Source: Posidonia oceanica
Lineage: Eukaryota; Streptophyta; Magnoliopsida; Alismatales; Posidoniaceae
NCBI GenBank assembly: GCA_037176725.1
Contig: JAZBRS010000026.1
Location: 97,323,501 to 97,387,500 of the forward strand
Length of the DNA stretch: 64,000 bases
Direction: 5' to 3'
Shown in pieces: positions 46,355 to 59,569 of the stretch; within the stretch, counting starts at the first letter, position 1; every line of letters starts with the position of its first letter. A model generated the notes under the pieces. That model did no database searches. It was not told where the DNA came from and worked only from the letters and a program-made list of their open reading frames with translations. Position numbers and translations under genes: made by a program.

Positions 46355-48450
46355 ATGGACCAACGCGCCATCGAGCCTCTGCTCACTGCAGTCATGGAGG
46401 GGGTTTCCACTTCAGTCCCTCTGACTCTCGTCTTGACCCCTCTAATGCCCCTTGCGACACTAGGGTTTCCCCCCTTTGTGTCTAGGCCACCCATGCTTCC
46501 TGCGGGGCCTGCGCAGGTCTATGCCCCTCTGGATCCTGTCATCGAGGCTATCTTGGTGACTTCCACTCGCATTCCGGAGACCATCCCGACTGCCTTTGAC
46601 CCCCAGGGCCATATCATCCATGGCACTAGCCCTGCTACGGAAACTCCCGCCATAGGATCCCAGCCTCTTGGACAATCTGTGTCCCCTCCTCTTGGATCTG
46701 GTTCCCCGCCGGTGCTGCACTTCAGCATCCCCACTAACGGGGCCCCTAAAGCGCAGTACCAGCGCCTAATGGAGCTTGCCCAGATATTCCAGGGCATGGC
46801 TTTATCCGCTCGCCCCTCTTCAGTTCCCTCTACACCTGAGGCCCCTCTGCACCCTACTTCTGCTCTCTAGGCTTTCCCTGCTACACCACCTCCCTGGCCA
46901 TCACCTCAGCTACTCTCTGCTCCAGTGATGGGGGCACAGCCTCCGCCCTCTACACACACATCATTCACTGCACAGCATGCACCTCTGCCACCTAGTGGCC
47001 AGCCCCTCGGGTTGGTTAGGGCACAACACTTCTCTAGCCCGCTGCCTGGCACCGTGCCACTCCAGCAGCTGCTGCTCCCACTCCAGTAGCATCAAGCTTG
47101 TCCCTACCCTATGCATCAGTATGTTTCTTCCCCTGCATACTTAACACCATCCACTGCACACACTCCACCCTTGCATGGATACGCCGGCCATCACGTCGCG
47201 CCACCAGGCGATGCGATGGTAGATCCAGAGGAGCACCTTGGTGCAACCCATTCGGCATATGTGGTTCCTGCCCCTACTGCCCCATCACCTTTGGCAGCTA
47301 ATCCAGATCCCTATGACAATAGGTTTGCCGTACTAGAGAAAGCACTTCGTCAAGTGTAGGGCACGGACCTCCACACCTACCAGTTCCAGGACCTCTGCTA
47401 GTTCCCAGAGGCGGCACTCCCATCGAAGTTCAAAATCCCAGACTTCAAAAATATAATGGTAGGGGTTACCCCATCGCCCATTTGAAGGCGTATTGTGGAG
47501 ACCTTGCTCAGCTTCAGGCTCATGACAGGTTGCTGATCCGCCTATTCTAGAAAAGTCTTACCGGCCCGGCCCTCAAGTGGTTCACATCACTTGATATGGC
47601 CACCGTCAAGACTTGGGATGAGCTTAGCAGGGCATTCCTAGAACAGTACTCCGTCAACCACGACCTGGTTCCTAAGTGTGAGGACCTTATCGCAACCAAG
47701 CAGAGGAACAACGAGCTATTCGAGGAGTATGTCGGTCGTTGGCATGCCCTTGCCTCGCAGGTTCGCGATAGACCCTCCGACAAGGAGTCTATCGAGATCG
47801 TAATTCGAGGTGCATAGCCGTCCACTGGCGCTCTGCTTGCCATCCAGCCTGTCACCACTTTTGCATCACTGATTTGGGCTAGCACTCGGGTGGAGTGCTC
47901 CCTACGAAGCGGCAACCTCCCAGCTCTTTCGGCCTTCGCCAAGCAGGCCACCTCCTCCAGCAGCAACCATGACAGCGGTAGCAGTAACACCAACAACAAC
48001 GGCGGCGGCAACAACAACAACCCCAAAAGGAGGGATCCCCCGCGGGCTGCCGTTGCATACATCGACTCTCCGACCGCTCCCGTTCACATGGTGGCTCCGT
48101 CTGGCCCGAATCAGGTAGTGTATGCACCCACACCTAGTGCATCACACACACCATAGATCATGACCACCACCCGACTGGTCTACCTTGCCGCACCGGTCCA
48201 GCAAGGACAGCACCAAGGGCTGAAACGGCCCCAACGTCGCTTCACTCAGCTAGTGGAGCCGCTGAGCGCCGTCTTCCCTAAGGTTGCATCACTCCTCTGG
48301 CTTCCTGAAGTCCGCCCACCACCAAAGTCTTATCCAGCCCATTTCTGTACCTGTTTCTTCTTCCCTTTATCACACAACATTTGCTGGCTCTGAGTCAAGG
48401 ATTCACATGATCCGACTAGACGCCAAGCCAGAGCGCGTTGCTGCAAGGCC
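46355..48450 (+). pseudogene. gag: Element C gag (zinc knuckle deleted)
   Basis: The start MDQRAIEPLL matches the start region of A and B. A Pro/Ala-rich N-terminal part has TAG at 46,868-46,870, more stops at ~47,357 and ~47,399, then a one-base deletion at ~47,450 (GACTTC followed by five A) compared with A. The capsid-like block continues in a new frame (AFLEQYSV, EEYVGRW, RDRPSDKESIEI). After VRPPPK (~48,325) about 330 bp present in A are absent, removing the CHHC knuckle and the following stretch; sequence resumes near SESRIHMIR (~48,395). Without a knuckle the product could not bind RNA in the usual way. Confidence 0.88.
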
Positions 48451-50068
48451 CACCATACAGCTAGAGGCTCAATCCCCTGTTTGCCTGCAAGCCTGGCCCG
48501 CATCAAAGCCCACACAGCCTTCCCAGCAGCACCCTATATCCATCCACCAACCAGTAAATGCCCCAGCGGCCCCTCTCGAGCTCGCAGCTCGTGTTCCCTT
48601 GGTAATCAACCTGACCAGGGATACCCACCGTGTCCCTTATGACTACGTCACAGAAATGTGTGCAGAGGTCACGCGGTCGAGGATGGTGTACCGACCTGCC
48701 GCCCCAGTAGCCAGGGCCAACCACCCAAAACCCACTCCATTAGTGAGCCAGCCTCCACCAGTGAGCCAACAACCACCAACAGGCCAATCCCCTGGTCCCC
48801 AAGCTGCAGAACCTACCACTAGAGCCACTCCATCTACCTCCAAGAAAGACCAACCTACAGCTAACATAACGGCCCAACTGAAAAAAGTCAAGGCTGGCAT
48901 CTCCATTTGGGTCCTAATCCACACTTCCTGAGAACGCCGAGAAGCTTTTCTCTGCGTGTTCCAGGCCGCCCATGTGTCCCAATCCATCGAGCCTGCAACT
49001 CTGGAGAATATGGTGGGTATGATCGTGGAGCCGCAGGTCATCTCTTTCTCAAGAGATGAACTGCCTCCAGCGAGAACTAACCACAATTAGCCCCTATTCA
49101 TCATGGTGCAGTTCAAAAGTTTCCACATTCCCCTCTCGCTGGTTGACAATGGGTCAGGCCTTAATGTCTGTCCCATGCGCACAGCATTGAAGCTCGGATT
49201 CAAAGCCGAGGACATCACGCTAGCCGTGAAGGGAATGACCTCTTTTGACAACACGCACCATGATTCTCTAGAGATCCTGGTTATTCCCTTTTCTATTGGC
49301 CCGGTTGTATTCGATGTAGAATTCTACATCGTCGACTTGGATGCTTCTTTTAATTTCCTACTTGGGCGCCCTTGGCTGCACAAGCATCAAGTGATCCCCT
49401 CGACCCTCCATCGCATGATCAACTTCTGCTACGGCGATGACGTCATCATCGTCATGGTGGAAAACTTTGACAAGGAGCCGGTCGAGGCGGTCTCTTCTAT
49501 CTCTCAGCAGACTGTCCAATTTGATCCCAAGCCATCTGACACCTTGTATCGTGTTAACCGGTTTGAGCTGGTTAACTTTATCCCTGTTCTTGAATGCATC
49601 AGCTCTCTGGTCGTTCATTGCAACCCCTCCCGGATGGTCAAAAACATTTGCCACAGGTTGGGCTATGCGAAGGGAATGCCACTTGGGCGTCACGGCCAAG
49701 GGATTGTCGAGCCGATTGCAGCTGAGGAAAGAAGAGACTTTCAAGGCCTGGGATATGACTGGCAGCCCCGTGATGGTGAGCACCCGCTTTTGAAGAACCG
49801 AAAGCTTGTGATACCTTGGGACCTCACTAACTTCGTTAGTGCAGGTGTTATCGACGTGAACACGAGCCCAGCCATAGCCCAGCCAGTGTCGTGCCAAAGC
49901 CCCCCACTGCCGATAGAGGAGTGGGTCTACATAGAAGACTACTATTCAGATGAGGAGCAGTCCAGCACGGTTGTCCCAGCTCAGACCAACGAGAAAGCCC
50001 AGATCAGCCCTGCAACCTCCCGGTCAGTTTGCCTGGCCCTTCCCTCTACTGATGTAGTGGCAGATTAA
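48451..50068 (+). pseudogene. Element C aspartic protease region
   Basis: The N-terminal Pro/Gln-rich stretch leads to LINLTRD-type sequence (VINLTRDTHRVPY at ~48,600). The active site is LVDNGSGLNVCP with the aspartate codon at 49,145-49,147, then LLGRPWLHKH (~49,365). Stops at ~48,929 and ~49,088 interrupt the part before the domain, while the domain and following 320 codons (49,103-50,068) are open. A conserved acidic stretch (EDYYSDEEQSS) closes the segment; A has it too (EDYYSDEEQSG). Confidence 0.88.
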
Positions 50069-51600
50069 GCAAATTCTATGCTAGGGATGACAGTTTCTCT
50101 CCCTCCTGTAGCTTTATTAGGGCCTATGACAGTTGCATCAACAGCTCCAAGGTCAGGAGCACACCTTCAAGCACTAGCTAGCAGTCCATCCGCGGCCACA
50201 GCCGTACTAGTACAGAAGTCATCGTCCCAAGTGGTGCAGTCAACTGGATCAGGCGACGCCAGGACTCAGCCCGTTTCATCAACAGCACCACAAGCAAAGT
50301 AGGCGGCTCAATCAGCCATACATCCGTCAGCTTTAGCAGATCCAACCTTGTGGTGGGCCTCCGCCACTGCTATAGTGAGACAACCACCATCACACACGGG
50401 TGTCGGTGCTTTGTCCCCCAGCATAGCCGTCCCACCATCGGACCTCCAGAAGAGCACCTCCACCTCCCGTCCAGCCACAACACTAGCCCTGTAGGTGCAC
50501 CCGTTGGTCGTGTCCCTGACCGGCCTGTTTGCAACTCTGATCACCATAGTGCTGCGATTGGCCGCGCCAAGAAGTCAGCAAGCCAGCCAGCTAGTAGCAG
50601 AGCAGACGCCCAAGGCAATAATATGTTTGGCAGCCAAAGCCAACCCCACAGGTGAAGGAATCGCTGCGTTGGAGTTTGAAGAGGCTGACTGCGCCTATTA
50701 TGTTGACACACCCTCAGACGACAAGGGGGTGCGACTGCAGAAGCCCAGGTTGATGCTTCGCTCGCAGATTTGGAGTTGTTGTTCCAAGAACAACTCGCAG
50801 CATTGGCTGAGGACGCCGCCGAGCAGTAGGTGTTGAGGAAAGGGAAAGCCATGGCCACGGGTCCCTCCTCGTCGCAAGACCGTCCCTCAATCATGGTCTT
50901 GGGAGAAGACACAGAACCAGCCCCCACTAGACCAGATGAGTTGATTGCTCCACAGCTAGAAGGCGGGTCTAGATGGTTCATGCAGTGCATGCCCCGCATG
51001 GGTAGCGCACATGGTGACAGTACACAAATTCGTCGCCTAGAGGACAGTCATCCATCCCTGACATTTCCAGCAAGTACACCTAAGAACGTGGAGGAGGGGA
51101 CAGCACAGACAGAGCAAACAATAGCACAGACAACAGTAGTCCCGATAGGCCAGGCTGTCTCAGCAGTGACAGTGGTGCCAAAGTAGACAAAGCAGCCAGA
51201 ACAGCCAGACCAGTCAGCAGGAGTAGGGGCCACCCAAGCAGACGTCACCCACCGAGCCTACAGAAGTACTCGGGTGAGCGTCACCATCCTGAGGCGTCAT
51301 CAGGACCAAGAGGCGGAACATATTCACTCATTTGACATCATAGACCCAACATTCGAGAAGGAGATCCTCTCTGAACTCATAGCATATGGAGAGGAGGATG
51401 ATACAGGCGCAGATGAGAATGATGAACCCTCGCCTGATTTCCAGCCTTATGATGATGACCTAGAAGGGCCAAACCTCCACGTCGAGGAAGAGACAGAGGC
51501 AGTCTACATTGGCACAGCTGAAGATATCAAATAGGTCCGCATCAGCGCCCAACTAACACCCCAGGCTAAAGCAGAATTCATCGCATTCCTTATGGAATAC
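50069..51600 (+). pseudogene. Element C protease-RT linker
   Basis: Low-complexity Ser/Ala/Thr/Gln-rich sequence with several frameshifts and stops, in the same place as the A linker. A recognisable shared part is AYYVDTPSDD-type sequence (~50,695; read YYVDTPSDD) and HIHSFDI ... EKEILSELIAYGEEDD (~51,320-51,400). No enzymatic motif. Confidence 0.7.
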
Positions 51601-53427
51601 GCGGACGTCTTCGCTTGGAGTTATAAAGACATGGTCGGCCTTGATGTCAAGATTGTGGTGCACAACTTGCCTCTGGATCCAGATGCAAGGCGGGTAAAGC
51701 AAAAGCTCCAGAAGTGGTGACCACAGTGGCTGCTCAAGATGAAAGAAGAGATCATGAAGCAGCACAGCATCAGTTTTCTCAAGGTCGTCCTCTACCTGGA
51801 ATGGCTTGCAAATGTTGTGCCATTGCCCAAGAAGGACAGCAAGGTCAGCATGTGCATTGATTACAGGGATCTGAACAAAGCCAGTCCTAAGGACGACTTC
51901 CCTTTACTGCACATCGATCTCTTCGTGGACAGCACAGCAGGACACAAGATGCTCTCCTATATGGACGGATTCTTGGGCTACAACCAGATTAGAATGGCTA
52001 AGGAGGACATGGAAAAGACTTCCTTTATCACTCCCTGGGGAGTCTTTTGCTATCAAGTCATGCCGTTCGGGCTTAAGAACGCTGGAGCAACATATCAAAG
52101 GGCGATGACAGCATTGTTCCATGACCTCATGCACCAAGAAGTCGAGGTCTACGTAGATGACATGATTGCCAAGTTGAGAGAGCCTAAGGACCACCTCATC
52201 TGCCTCAAGAAGCTCTTTGATCGCTTGAGGAAATACAAGCTTCACCTCAACCCCAGCAAATGTGTATTCGAGGTGTCATCTGGCAAGCTGCTGGGCTACA
52301 TTGTCAGCTAGAGGGGAATTGAGGTGGACTCGAGCAAGGCCAAAGCCATCGTGGACATGCCACCCCCAAGACTGAGAAGGAAGTCAGAGGCCTTCTGGGA
52401 TGTCTGCAATACATCAATCGGTTCATCGCACAGCTCACACCTATCTGCGAACCAATCTTCAAGCTTCTGAGGAAGAATGCACAGATCCATTGGAGCGAGG
52501 AGTGCCAAGCTGCATTTGACAAAATCAAGCAGCTCCTGATCAAGCCTCCTGTCCTAGTCCCTCCCACGCTAGGAAGACCTCTGATTCTCTACCTTTCTAC
52601 CACGCAGCATTCCATGGGAGCCGTCTTGGGCCAACATGACGAAACGAGTAGAAAGGAGCGGACCATCTATTAGCTGAGCAAGAAATTCAATGATTGCGAA
52701 GCTAGGTACAGCACCATAGAGAAAACATGCCTATCCCTTGTCTAGGCCACACAAAAGCTAAGGCACTACATGATGGCGCACCCGGCCCAGCTCTTATGCC
52801 GGCGTGACCCCATCAAGTTCCTTTTTCAGAAGCCGGCCATGGTAGGCCGATGCGTCAAGTGGCAGGTGCTATTGTCTCATTATGACATCACCTTTGTCAC
52901 ACAAAAGTCAATGAAGGGGCAAGCCATGGCAGCTCATCTGGCCGACTTCCCACTGCCTGAGTAGCAGCCGCTGCAGACTTAGTTCCCTGACGAGGACATT
53001 CTATTCGCCCTGGAGGATTCCGAGCAGAAGGACCCTGAAGACGAACTACAGTGGCATCTGTACTTCGATGGCACTGTCAACAAAAGGGGCAGAGGCATCG
53101 GCGCTGTCTTAGCAATGCCGCAGGGAGAGCTGATCCCATTTGCAAGGAAGATGACATTCCCTTGCACCAATAATGAGGCCGAGTATGAAGCCTGCCCTCT
53201 AGGACTGCAAATCGCACTCGAGCATGACGTGCGCAAGCTGCATGTGCATGGCGATGCCATGCTAGTATTCTCCCAAGTGAATGACGACTGGAAGACGAAA
53301 GATCCAAAGGTTGTGCCATATCACGAGTGCCTGCTGAAGCTAATAGAAGAATTTGAGAACATCCGCTTCACGCACATGAACAGAGCAAGCAACGCATATG
53401 CAGATGCGTTGGCAACCTTGGCATCCT
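51601..53427 (+). pseudogene. Element C reverse transcriptase and two RNase H domains
   Basis: RT: MPFGLKNAGATYQRAM (~52,062) and YVDD at 52,150-52,161; frame open 51,739-52,311, ended by TAG at 52,309-52,311. A one-base deletion at ~52,365 shifts frame. The first RNase H (52,570-52,965) has the same degenerate start as A (LSTTQHSMGA) with extra stops at ~52,672 and ~52,743. The second RNase H (53,060-53,427) keeps FDGT, NEAEYEA, HGDAMLV and YADALA. It ends at TAG 53,427-53,429, where A reads W. Both domains match the dual-RNase H layout of Tat elements. Confidence 0.93.
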
Positions 53428-54780
53428 AGCTCAGCATACCAAGACCGTGTAGTGGATGTATCAGTCTCTCGTGTGGAACAGCCCTCACACTGCATGAGCA
53501 TCGAGGAAGCGGATCTAGCAGAGGAGCTTCCATGGTACCATGACATCAAGGTCTTCTTGGACTCTGGCAGACTCCCACCTTATGCCTCAGCAGCAGACAG
53601 AAAGACTTTGGCGTATCTGGCGTCAAAGTACGTAATGGGGGTCGGACATCTGTATAGAATATCATCCAACCAGATGCTCCTACGCTGCGTAGGCGAGAAA
53701 GAAGCCGACACACTGATGCTCCAAGTCCATGCAGGGACTTGCGGCCCTCACATGAACGGTGTGTTGCTAGCCAAGAAGATCATGCTCCAAGGCTACTTCT
53801 GGTCAACCATGGAGGCAGACTGCTGCCAGTTGGTGCGCAGGTGCCATAACTGCCAAGTCCATGGGAACTTCATACATGCCCCCCCACAACAGTTGCACAG
53901 CATGTCTTCGCCATGGCCTTTCTCCACCTGGGGGATTGATGTCATTGGCACCATACATCCGGTTGCCTCGAATGGTCACCAATTCATCATGGTGGCCATT
54001 GATTACTTTACTAAGTGGGTGGAAGTAGCCTCCTACAAGACAGTCACTGCCACAGCTACAGAGAAGTTTATCAGAAACAACATAATAGCCCGTTATAGGG
54101 TCCCGCATGTACTCATCTCAGATAATGGCTCGAACTTCATGGCTAAGAGGATCGAAGACTATCTGCAGAACTTCAACATCAGACACCACCGATCCTCGCC
54201 TTACCGGCCACAGATGAACGATGCAGTAGAGTCTACCAACAAGAACCTTGTCAAGATCTTCAAAAAGATGGGAGAGACTCACAAGAACTGGCATGACAAG
54301 CTTCTATACGCACTCTGGGCTTACAAGACATCAGTTCGGACCTCGACAGGAGCAACCCCGTACTCACTGGTGTATGGCATGGAAGCAGTACTACCTGTTG
54401 AAGTAGAGATCCCCTCACTGCGGATCCTATGAGAAGCTGAGCTGGAAGAAGCAAGATGGGTCGAAGTCCGCTGCATCCAGTTGAACCTGATCGATGAGCG
54501 TAGGCTACAGGCCATGCACCATGCTCAGTGTTACTAAAAGCAGTCCGCCAGAGCATACCAGAAGAAGGTTAGGCCTAGAAGCTTCAATACAGGGGATATG
54601 GTCTTTCGAGCCATCCACCTCCCAGACAGCCGAGGCAAATTCCGGCCCAACTAGCGTGGCCCTTTTCGAATTAAGTGGGTCTTCTCCAGCGGTGCAGCAG
54701 TCCTTGAGAACATGGACTAGGTTGAATAATCAGAACCGATCAACTCATGCTGCCTCAAGAAGTACTACTAGTAGCCTACC
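53428..54780 (+). pseudogene. Element C integrase
   Basis: Read in the frame of 53,398-54,432 after a shift near 53,440. Zinc-binding region HAGTCGPH ... CHNCQ (~53,730-53,855), catalytic D in IDVIG (~53,937), D in SDNGSNF (~54,120) and E in AVESTNK (~54,230). TGA at 54,430-54,432 interrupts the conserved SLRIL-REAELEE stretch, then TAA at ~54,535. TAG at 54,652-54,654 replaces the W of PNWRGPF, the same codon lost in A but to TGA. The C-terminal KKYY at ~54,760 is followed by stops and marks the end of pol. Confidence 0.93.
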
Positions 54781-56059
54781 GCTGCTGCCTTGCAGAGATC
54801 CTACTCCCCCACTTCTTGCATTTTACTTTTGCATGCATTTTAATCATGTTTATTTTGTCAATAAAATAAAACGTAAAGAGAGAGTTGTATTTGTATTATG
54901 TGCATTACAATATAGCTCGGTGATGAAATCGGAGATGCTTGCCTGCTCTGGAAAGAGTACACTCTACCTCACCTGACACTACTCGAATGTCCTAACTAGT
55001 GAGGGAGCCACCATCCAGTGAGGACAGACAAAATGTCCAACCCCTCGTAGGACTTACACCTCTAGAGGGAGACAAAATGCTAGGGTATGAGAGAGCATGA
55101 GCTAAAAAAGTATACATGTCTAAGCCTGGGCACCCCAAAAAAAAAAGGGGAGGAGGATAGAAGGCGAAGACAGAAGTTAGCCCTTGAGATAGAGGCAAGC
55201 AGCGCAACCCTATCCCTCCAAATTACGTTAGAGAGGAGTCGAAGTTCGTGCTTGGGGAACCTTCAAATCCCATAGGGCCTAGCCACCCCTGTCCAACAGT
55301 AGCTCCCTTGCCTCAAGCCAGGCACCTCTTACCTCCAAGGCAGGGATGGGGAAGCCTACACGCCTATGTGGGAGTAAAAGAAAAAAATTGAAAGATGAAA
55401 AGAGTAGGTGTAGGTCCTTGAGAGTTTGGCATGAAGCCTGTCCTCACCTCACCACCACCTTAACTTTAAAACCATCACCCGTTCTGGAGTGCCACCAACA
55501 GTTAGGAATCTGAGTAGAGTCTGGTGAATCAGCAACCGCTCCTTTCCTTTGCAGCAGGCATCAAGCACTCTATATGCTGAGGGCATTAGGAATTTAGTGC
55601 AGATCATGCATGCATCTATCTACTATCAAATCATCTCCCTTTGCCTCCTTCCTCCCACTCTACAAGGCTCAGTTTCGGCACAGGTACAGTACTTCTGCCT
55701 AAGCAGGTTGACTACCTTTGAGCCTTAGATCAGTCTATCACCGTCAAGCGCAGCAGCTCAAGGAGTATATCAGCAACCAGAGACAGGACTGTCACCTCAG
55801 AGGTAGCAGGACAACTTTGGCACCTTGGGGCCCCTCACGGGCCGTCGGGCCTGCACAGTTAGGCGTCACCCCTCATCTCTATGCGACTTTGCTCCAAGCG
55901 GACGAAGTCTCTTTTCACTCGCCCCCTTGCTCCGTGTGGACAAGGGCAAGCATCACCATTTTTTTGCAACTTCACTCCAAATAGACGAAGGCCCTTTCCC
56001 TTGTTTCCTCGCTCCATACGGACAAGGACGAGAAGGCCTTTTGTGCAACTTCGCCCTAT
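54781..56059 (+). other. Element C 3' region, part 1 (up to S2)
   Basis: Non-coding. An AT-rich stretch with AATAAAATAAAAC (~54,861) could hold polyadenylation signals. 54,980-55,800 has no repeat and no ORF of note. From ~55,884 a repeat of ~80 bp begins and is cut by S2. Confidence 0.65.
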
Positions 56060-56064
56060 GCAGG
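56060..56064 (+). repeat. Target-site duplication GCAGG, left copy (S2)
   Basis: GCAGG directly before TGTAGCAATCCC; the same 5 bp are at 60,468-60,472. Confidence 0.93.
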
Positions 56065-56999
56065 TGTAGCAATCCCGAAATTCGGATCGTCCATGCACGA
56101 TGCCAAAGCTCGCGTGTACCGATCGGAATTAGGTTCACTATTAGCGGTTGGACCCGAGGAGGGATACTCTACTCGGAAACATTGGAAAAAGAGGAAAAAA
56201 CAAAGATAAGACCAAATCAGAGTTGCCGCCATGTCTATTAAGTTGGGAGACAAGGAAAATCGGGGAAAGCATGAGAAATCATGCAAAAAAGAAAGAAAAA
56301 GGAATGCAAATGCTATGCAAATGTGACTCGTGCCTAGGATAAGGGAAATATGGTCATTATGCGCCAAGAGAGAGGGCAATGACTCCTGTTACACACGGGG
56401 AAGGTGTTAGGCACCCCCGATACATCCAAAGAATCGGTCTTTCTAGGCTTAACGCTCGCATACACCGGAAGATGCATGATGTGAATGCCTAAATGCCATG
56501 AATGCTTGATTACATGCTCTAAGTGTTAAGATGCGTGTAGGGAATTAAACGTGCAATCTATGCGCTCAGCAGTGTTGTCAGTGTTCCAAACGGGCAAGCC
56601 TTGGTTCGTAAGAACTCCAGACAGTAAGCACCACTGCCCTACATGCAATGCAGGCGGGAAATCAAAGCAATGGTAAACCATGCAAATGCGAAGCAGCATG
56701 CAACATGGGAAACGAAAACAGGGGCGGAAAAGCCTAATCTACATGCACGAGAAAACAGATCTCGAAAACGATGCATGTAATGCAAATGATAAGCCAATGC
56801 GTGCTATGTAGTGATTCAGGTGGACTTATCTTGAGGATCTGAGGCTTGATCTGAAATAACTTTGGTTAGAATGGAAGATCAGTCAACCAAGAAGACCTGG
56901 ATAGTTAGATCGTGAAGATCCAACGGTCCAATTAAAAGTTATTCAGGAATCAAGTCAGATGGCTCAAGGGCCAGGAAAAGTGGTCTAAGTAGGGGTCTA

Positions 57000-58490
57000 A
57001 GTGCAAAATGCCCCTATGTGTGTGCAATGCAGGGTGTCCTACATGCAATGAGGCTGATGATGCTCAAAAGTATGCAAGGGAACAATGTGTAATGACATGG
57101 GAGTGCAATGCATGTAAGAATGCAAATGCAGGGACCTAAGTGCAATTAAGATAAATGTAGGGGTCTACATGCAAAATGTCATGGCAAAATGCAATGCAAC
57201 AGAGTAAATGCAGGCTAAGAAGTAGATGCAATGATATATGGATGCAATGCATGCAAATGTAGGGACCTAAGTGCAATTTAGGGAAAGTGCAGGGGCCTAA
57301 ATGCAAAATGTCCCTATGTGTGTGCAATATAGGGTAAATGCATGCAAAGATGTTAATGCAGTAATGCAATAGGCAAGCATGAGCAAAATGCAATATTAAT
57401 GACAAGATATGCATGCAATAATGCAAGAAAGGACCTAAATGCAGTTTTGAAAACAAGTAGAACCTAAGTGCAATGCAAAAGAAATATGCAAACATGCAAC
57501 AGTTCAAAAAGTGGACTGAAATGCAATTTGGGAAAACTGTTGGGCTTTTAAAACAATGCAATGTGGTTTAAAATGCAATTTAAAAGATGCATGCATGTGC
57601 AAAGGACTTAAATGCAAAAAACACAAGTTGCAGGACTTTATTGTAATGTAATAAAGTTTAAAATTACATTTAAATCGCTGTTGGAAGCAAATCGGACCTA
57701 AATGCAATATTGTAAAACCATAGGGCTTTATTACAATGCAATAAGGTTTAAAATTGCATTTCCAATTGGCAGTTGTGAGAAAACTGGACCTAAATGCAAT
57801 AATTGGAACTTGTTGGACTTTATTGCAATGTAATAAGGTTTAAAATCCACATTTAAATCACAGCTGAAACCAGACTAGACCTAAATGCAAATATTAAAAC
57901 CCAGAGGGCTTTATTACAATGCAATAAGGTTAAAAAAATTACATTTAAATCACAGATGACATGTGACTGGACCTAAATGCAATTATATAAACATGCAGAT
58001 GTTTAGTGCAATGTAGTATAGTTTTAATTGCAAATTAAATGAGCTTTTAAACAACTAATAGACTGATATGCAAATAAACTAAAGCTAAGGACCTTATTGC
58101 AATGCATGATTAAAACAACATTTAAATGAATGCATGAAGGACCTATGTGCAATAATTGAAACATGCAAACATTTAATGCAATGCAATAATGTTTTAAATG
58201 CAGATTAAATGACTTATAAACCAGAATTGGACTGCAAAGTAAATAAAGTAAACTTAATGGCTTTATTGCAATGCAGTAAGGTAAAATGCAAATTAAATGA
58301 TTTGATCAACTGATGCTGGACTGAAATGCAATTTAAATCAAACAGAGGACCTAATTGCAATGCAGTAAAGTTAAAAACCGAAATTAAATAATTTCAATTG
58401 AAATCTGGACTTGAAAGTAAATAAAATAACTTGCAGTAATTTAATTCAATGCACTTAAAAAACAAAAACTAAAACTATATCCAGCTACAA
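57000..58490. repeat. Degenerate AATGCAATTT / GGACCTAAATGC repeats in S2
   Basis: About 1.5 kb where GACCTAAATGCAAT and TTTATTGCAATGCAATAAGG recur with spacing of ~40-110 bp. Same LTR position as the blocks at 11,850-12,840 and 20,040-21,050, but with a longer, more regular unit in its right half. Confidence 0.75.
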
Positions 58491-59569
58491 TGCTATAGTG
58501 TCGCCCGACACTACAGCACCGTGCCGGAGAAGGGGAGGCTACTGCAGCGGCGCTGGTGGGTCTCCGGCCGAGCTAGGGCTTCTGGAAGCTGGAGGGGACC
58601 TCCCCAGAGGTGCCGGTGGCTTCAACGGCGCATGACGGCGGCTAGGCTGTTCTACCAGCCTCGGCGGAGTTCTGCAGAAGGTTGCTGCGGGCGGAGCTGG
58701 CGCTGGAGGCAGCGGTGGAGCTCGGATGGTGCGGGGCTGAGATGTTGGAGGTGCGGCGGTCCTCGGGGAGCGATCCGAAGGCTCAGGGTGTGGAGCACAG
58801 CGGGCGCGGCAGAGCAATGGAGACTCGCCGGAGAAGAAGGCACTGTAGCGGTAGAGGCGAAAAGGTGCACTGAAGTCCTAAATCTATTTCTAATTGCCTA
58901 GGAAGCACGAGAAGCATGCAAGGAGCTCAAACACAGGGTCAGTTATCTGTGACGATGGCTGAGGAGCGCTGCCGACCTCGGTTTGGTGCGGCTGTGTAGG
59001 CATTGGCGGCAGCAGTGGGCGATCGACGTGAGTTGCAGGTGCTCTGAGGATGCTTCGGAGCCGAATCAGAAGTGGATTTGGTGCCGCGAGGCTGGAGAAT
59101 GGATTTTGGGTGCACTGTGGAATTTTGGGTCTCTTCGGCGGCTATGTGGCTCTCTTGGGTTATAAATCCCTTCTCTGGGTTGGTGGAGAGCCGAGGAAGA
59201 TGAAGGAGGGGTTTGAGGAGGCTTTTGTGCTGCGTTTTTGGGGAAGAATGGATGGCTTGGCTCTGTGGGAGTTGGGTTTTTTGTGTGGAAATGGGTTGCT
59301 GTGTTGGGTGTGTGGATTGAAAGTGTTGCCTCCTCCCTTGCTGAATGGAGAGAGGAGGTTTTTGTTGGTCCTGGGTTGTGTGTGAAGGCCAGTGAGGTTG
59401 AGTGTGGGTGCTGTTGCTTGGCAGAGAAATTGGAGTGGGTTTTGGAGTTTGAATTGGGTCTGCTGGTGAGCGGGCAATGACAGGGAGGTTGTGTATTGAG
59501 TTTGCTAGGTAATGAGTGAAGAGGAAGAAGGTGGAAGGCTGTGCATGGAGGCCGGGAAGGTGCTGTAGT

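Noticed and set aside
55884..56064. LTR polypurine tract or LTR end at the left of S2
   Set aside because: The sequence is a tandem repeat unit of element C that resumes on the other side of S2; no polypurine tract is present.
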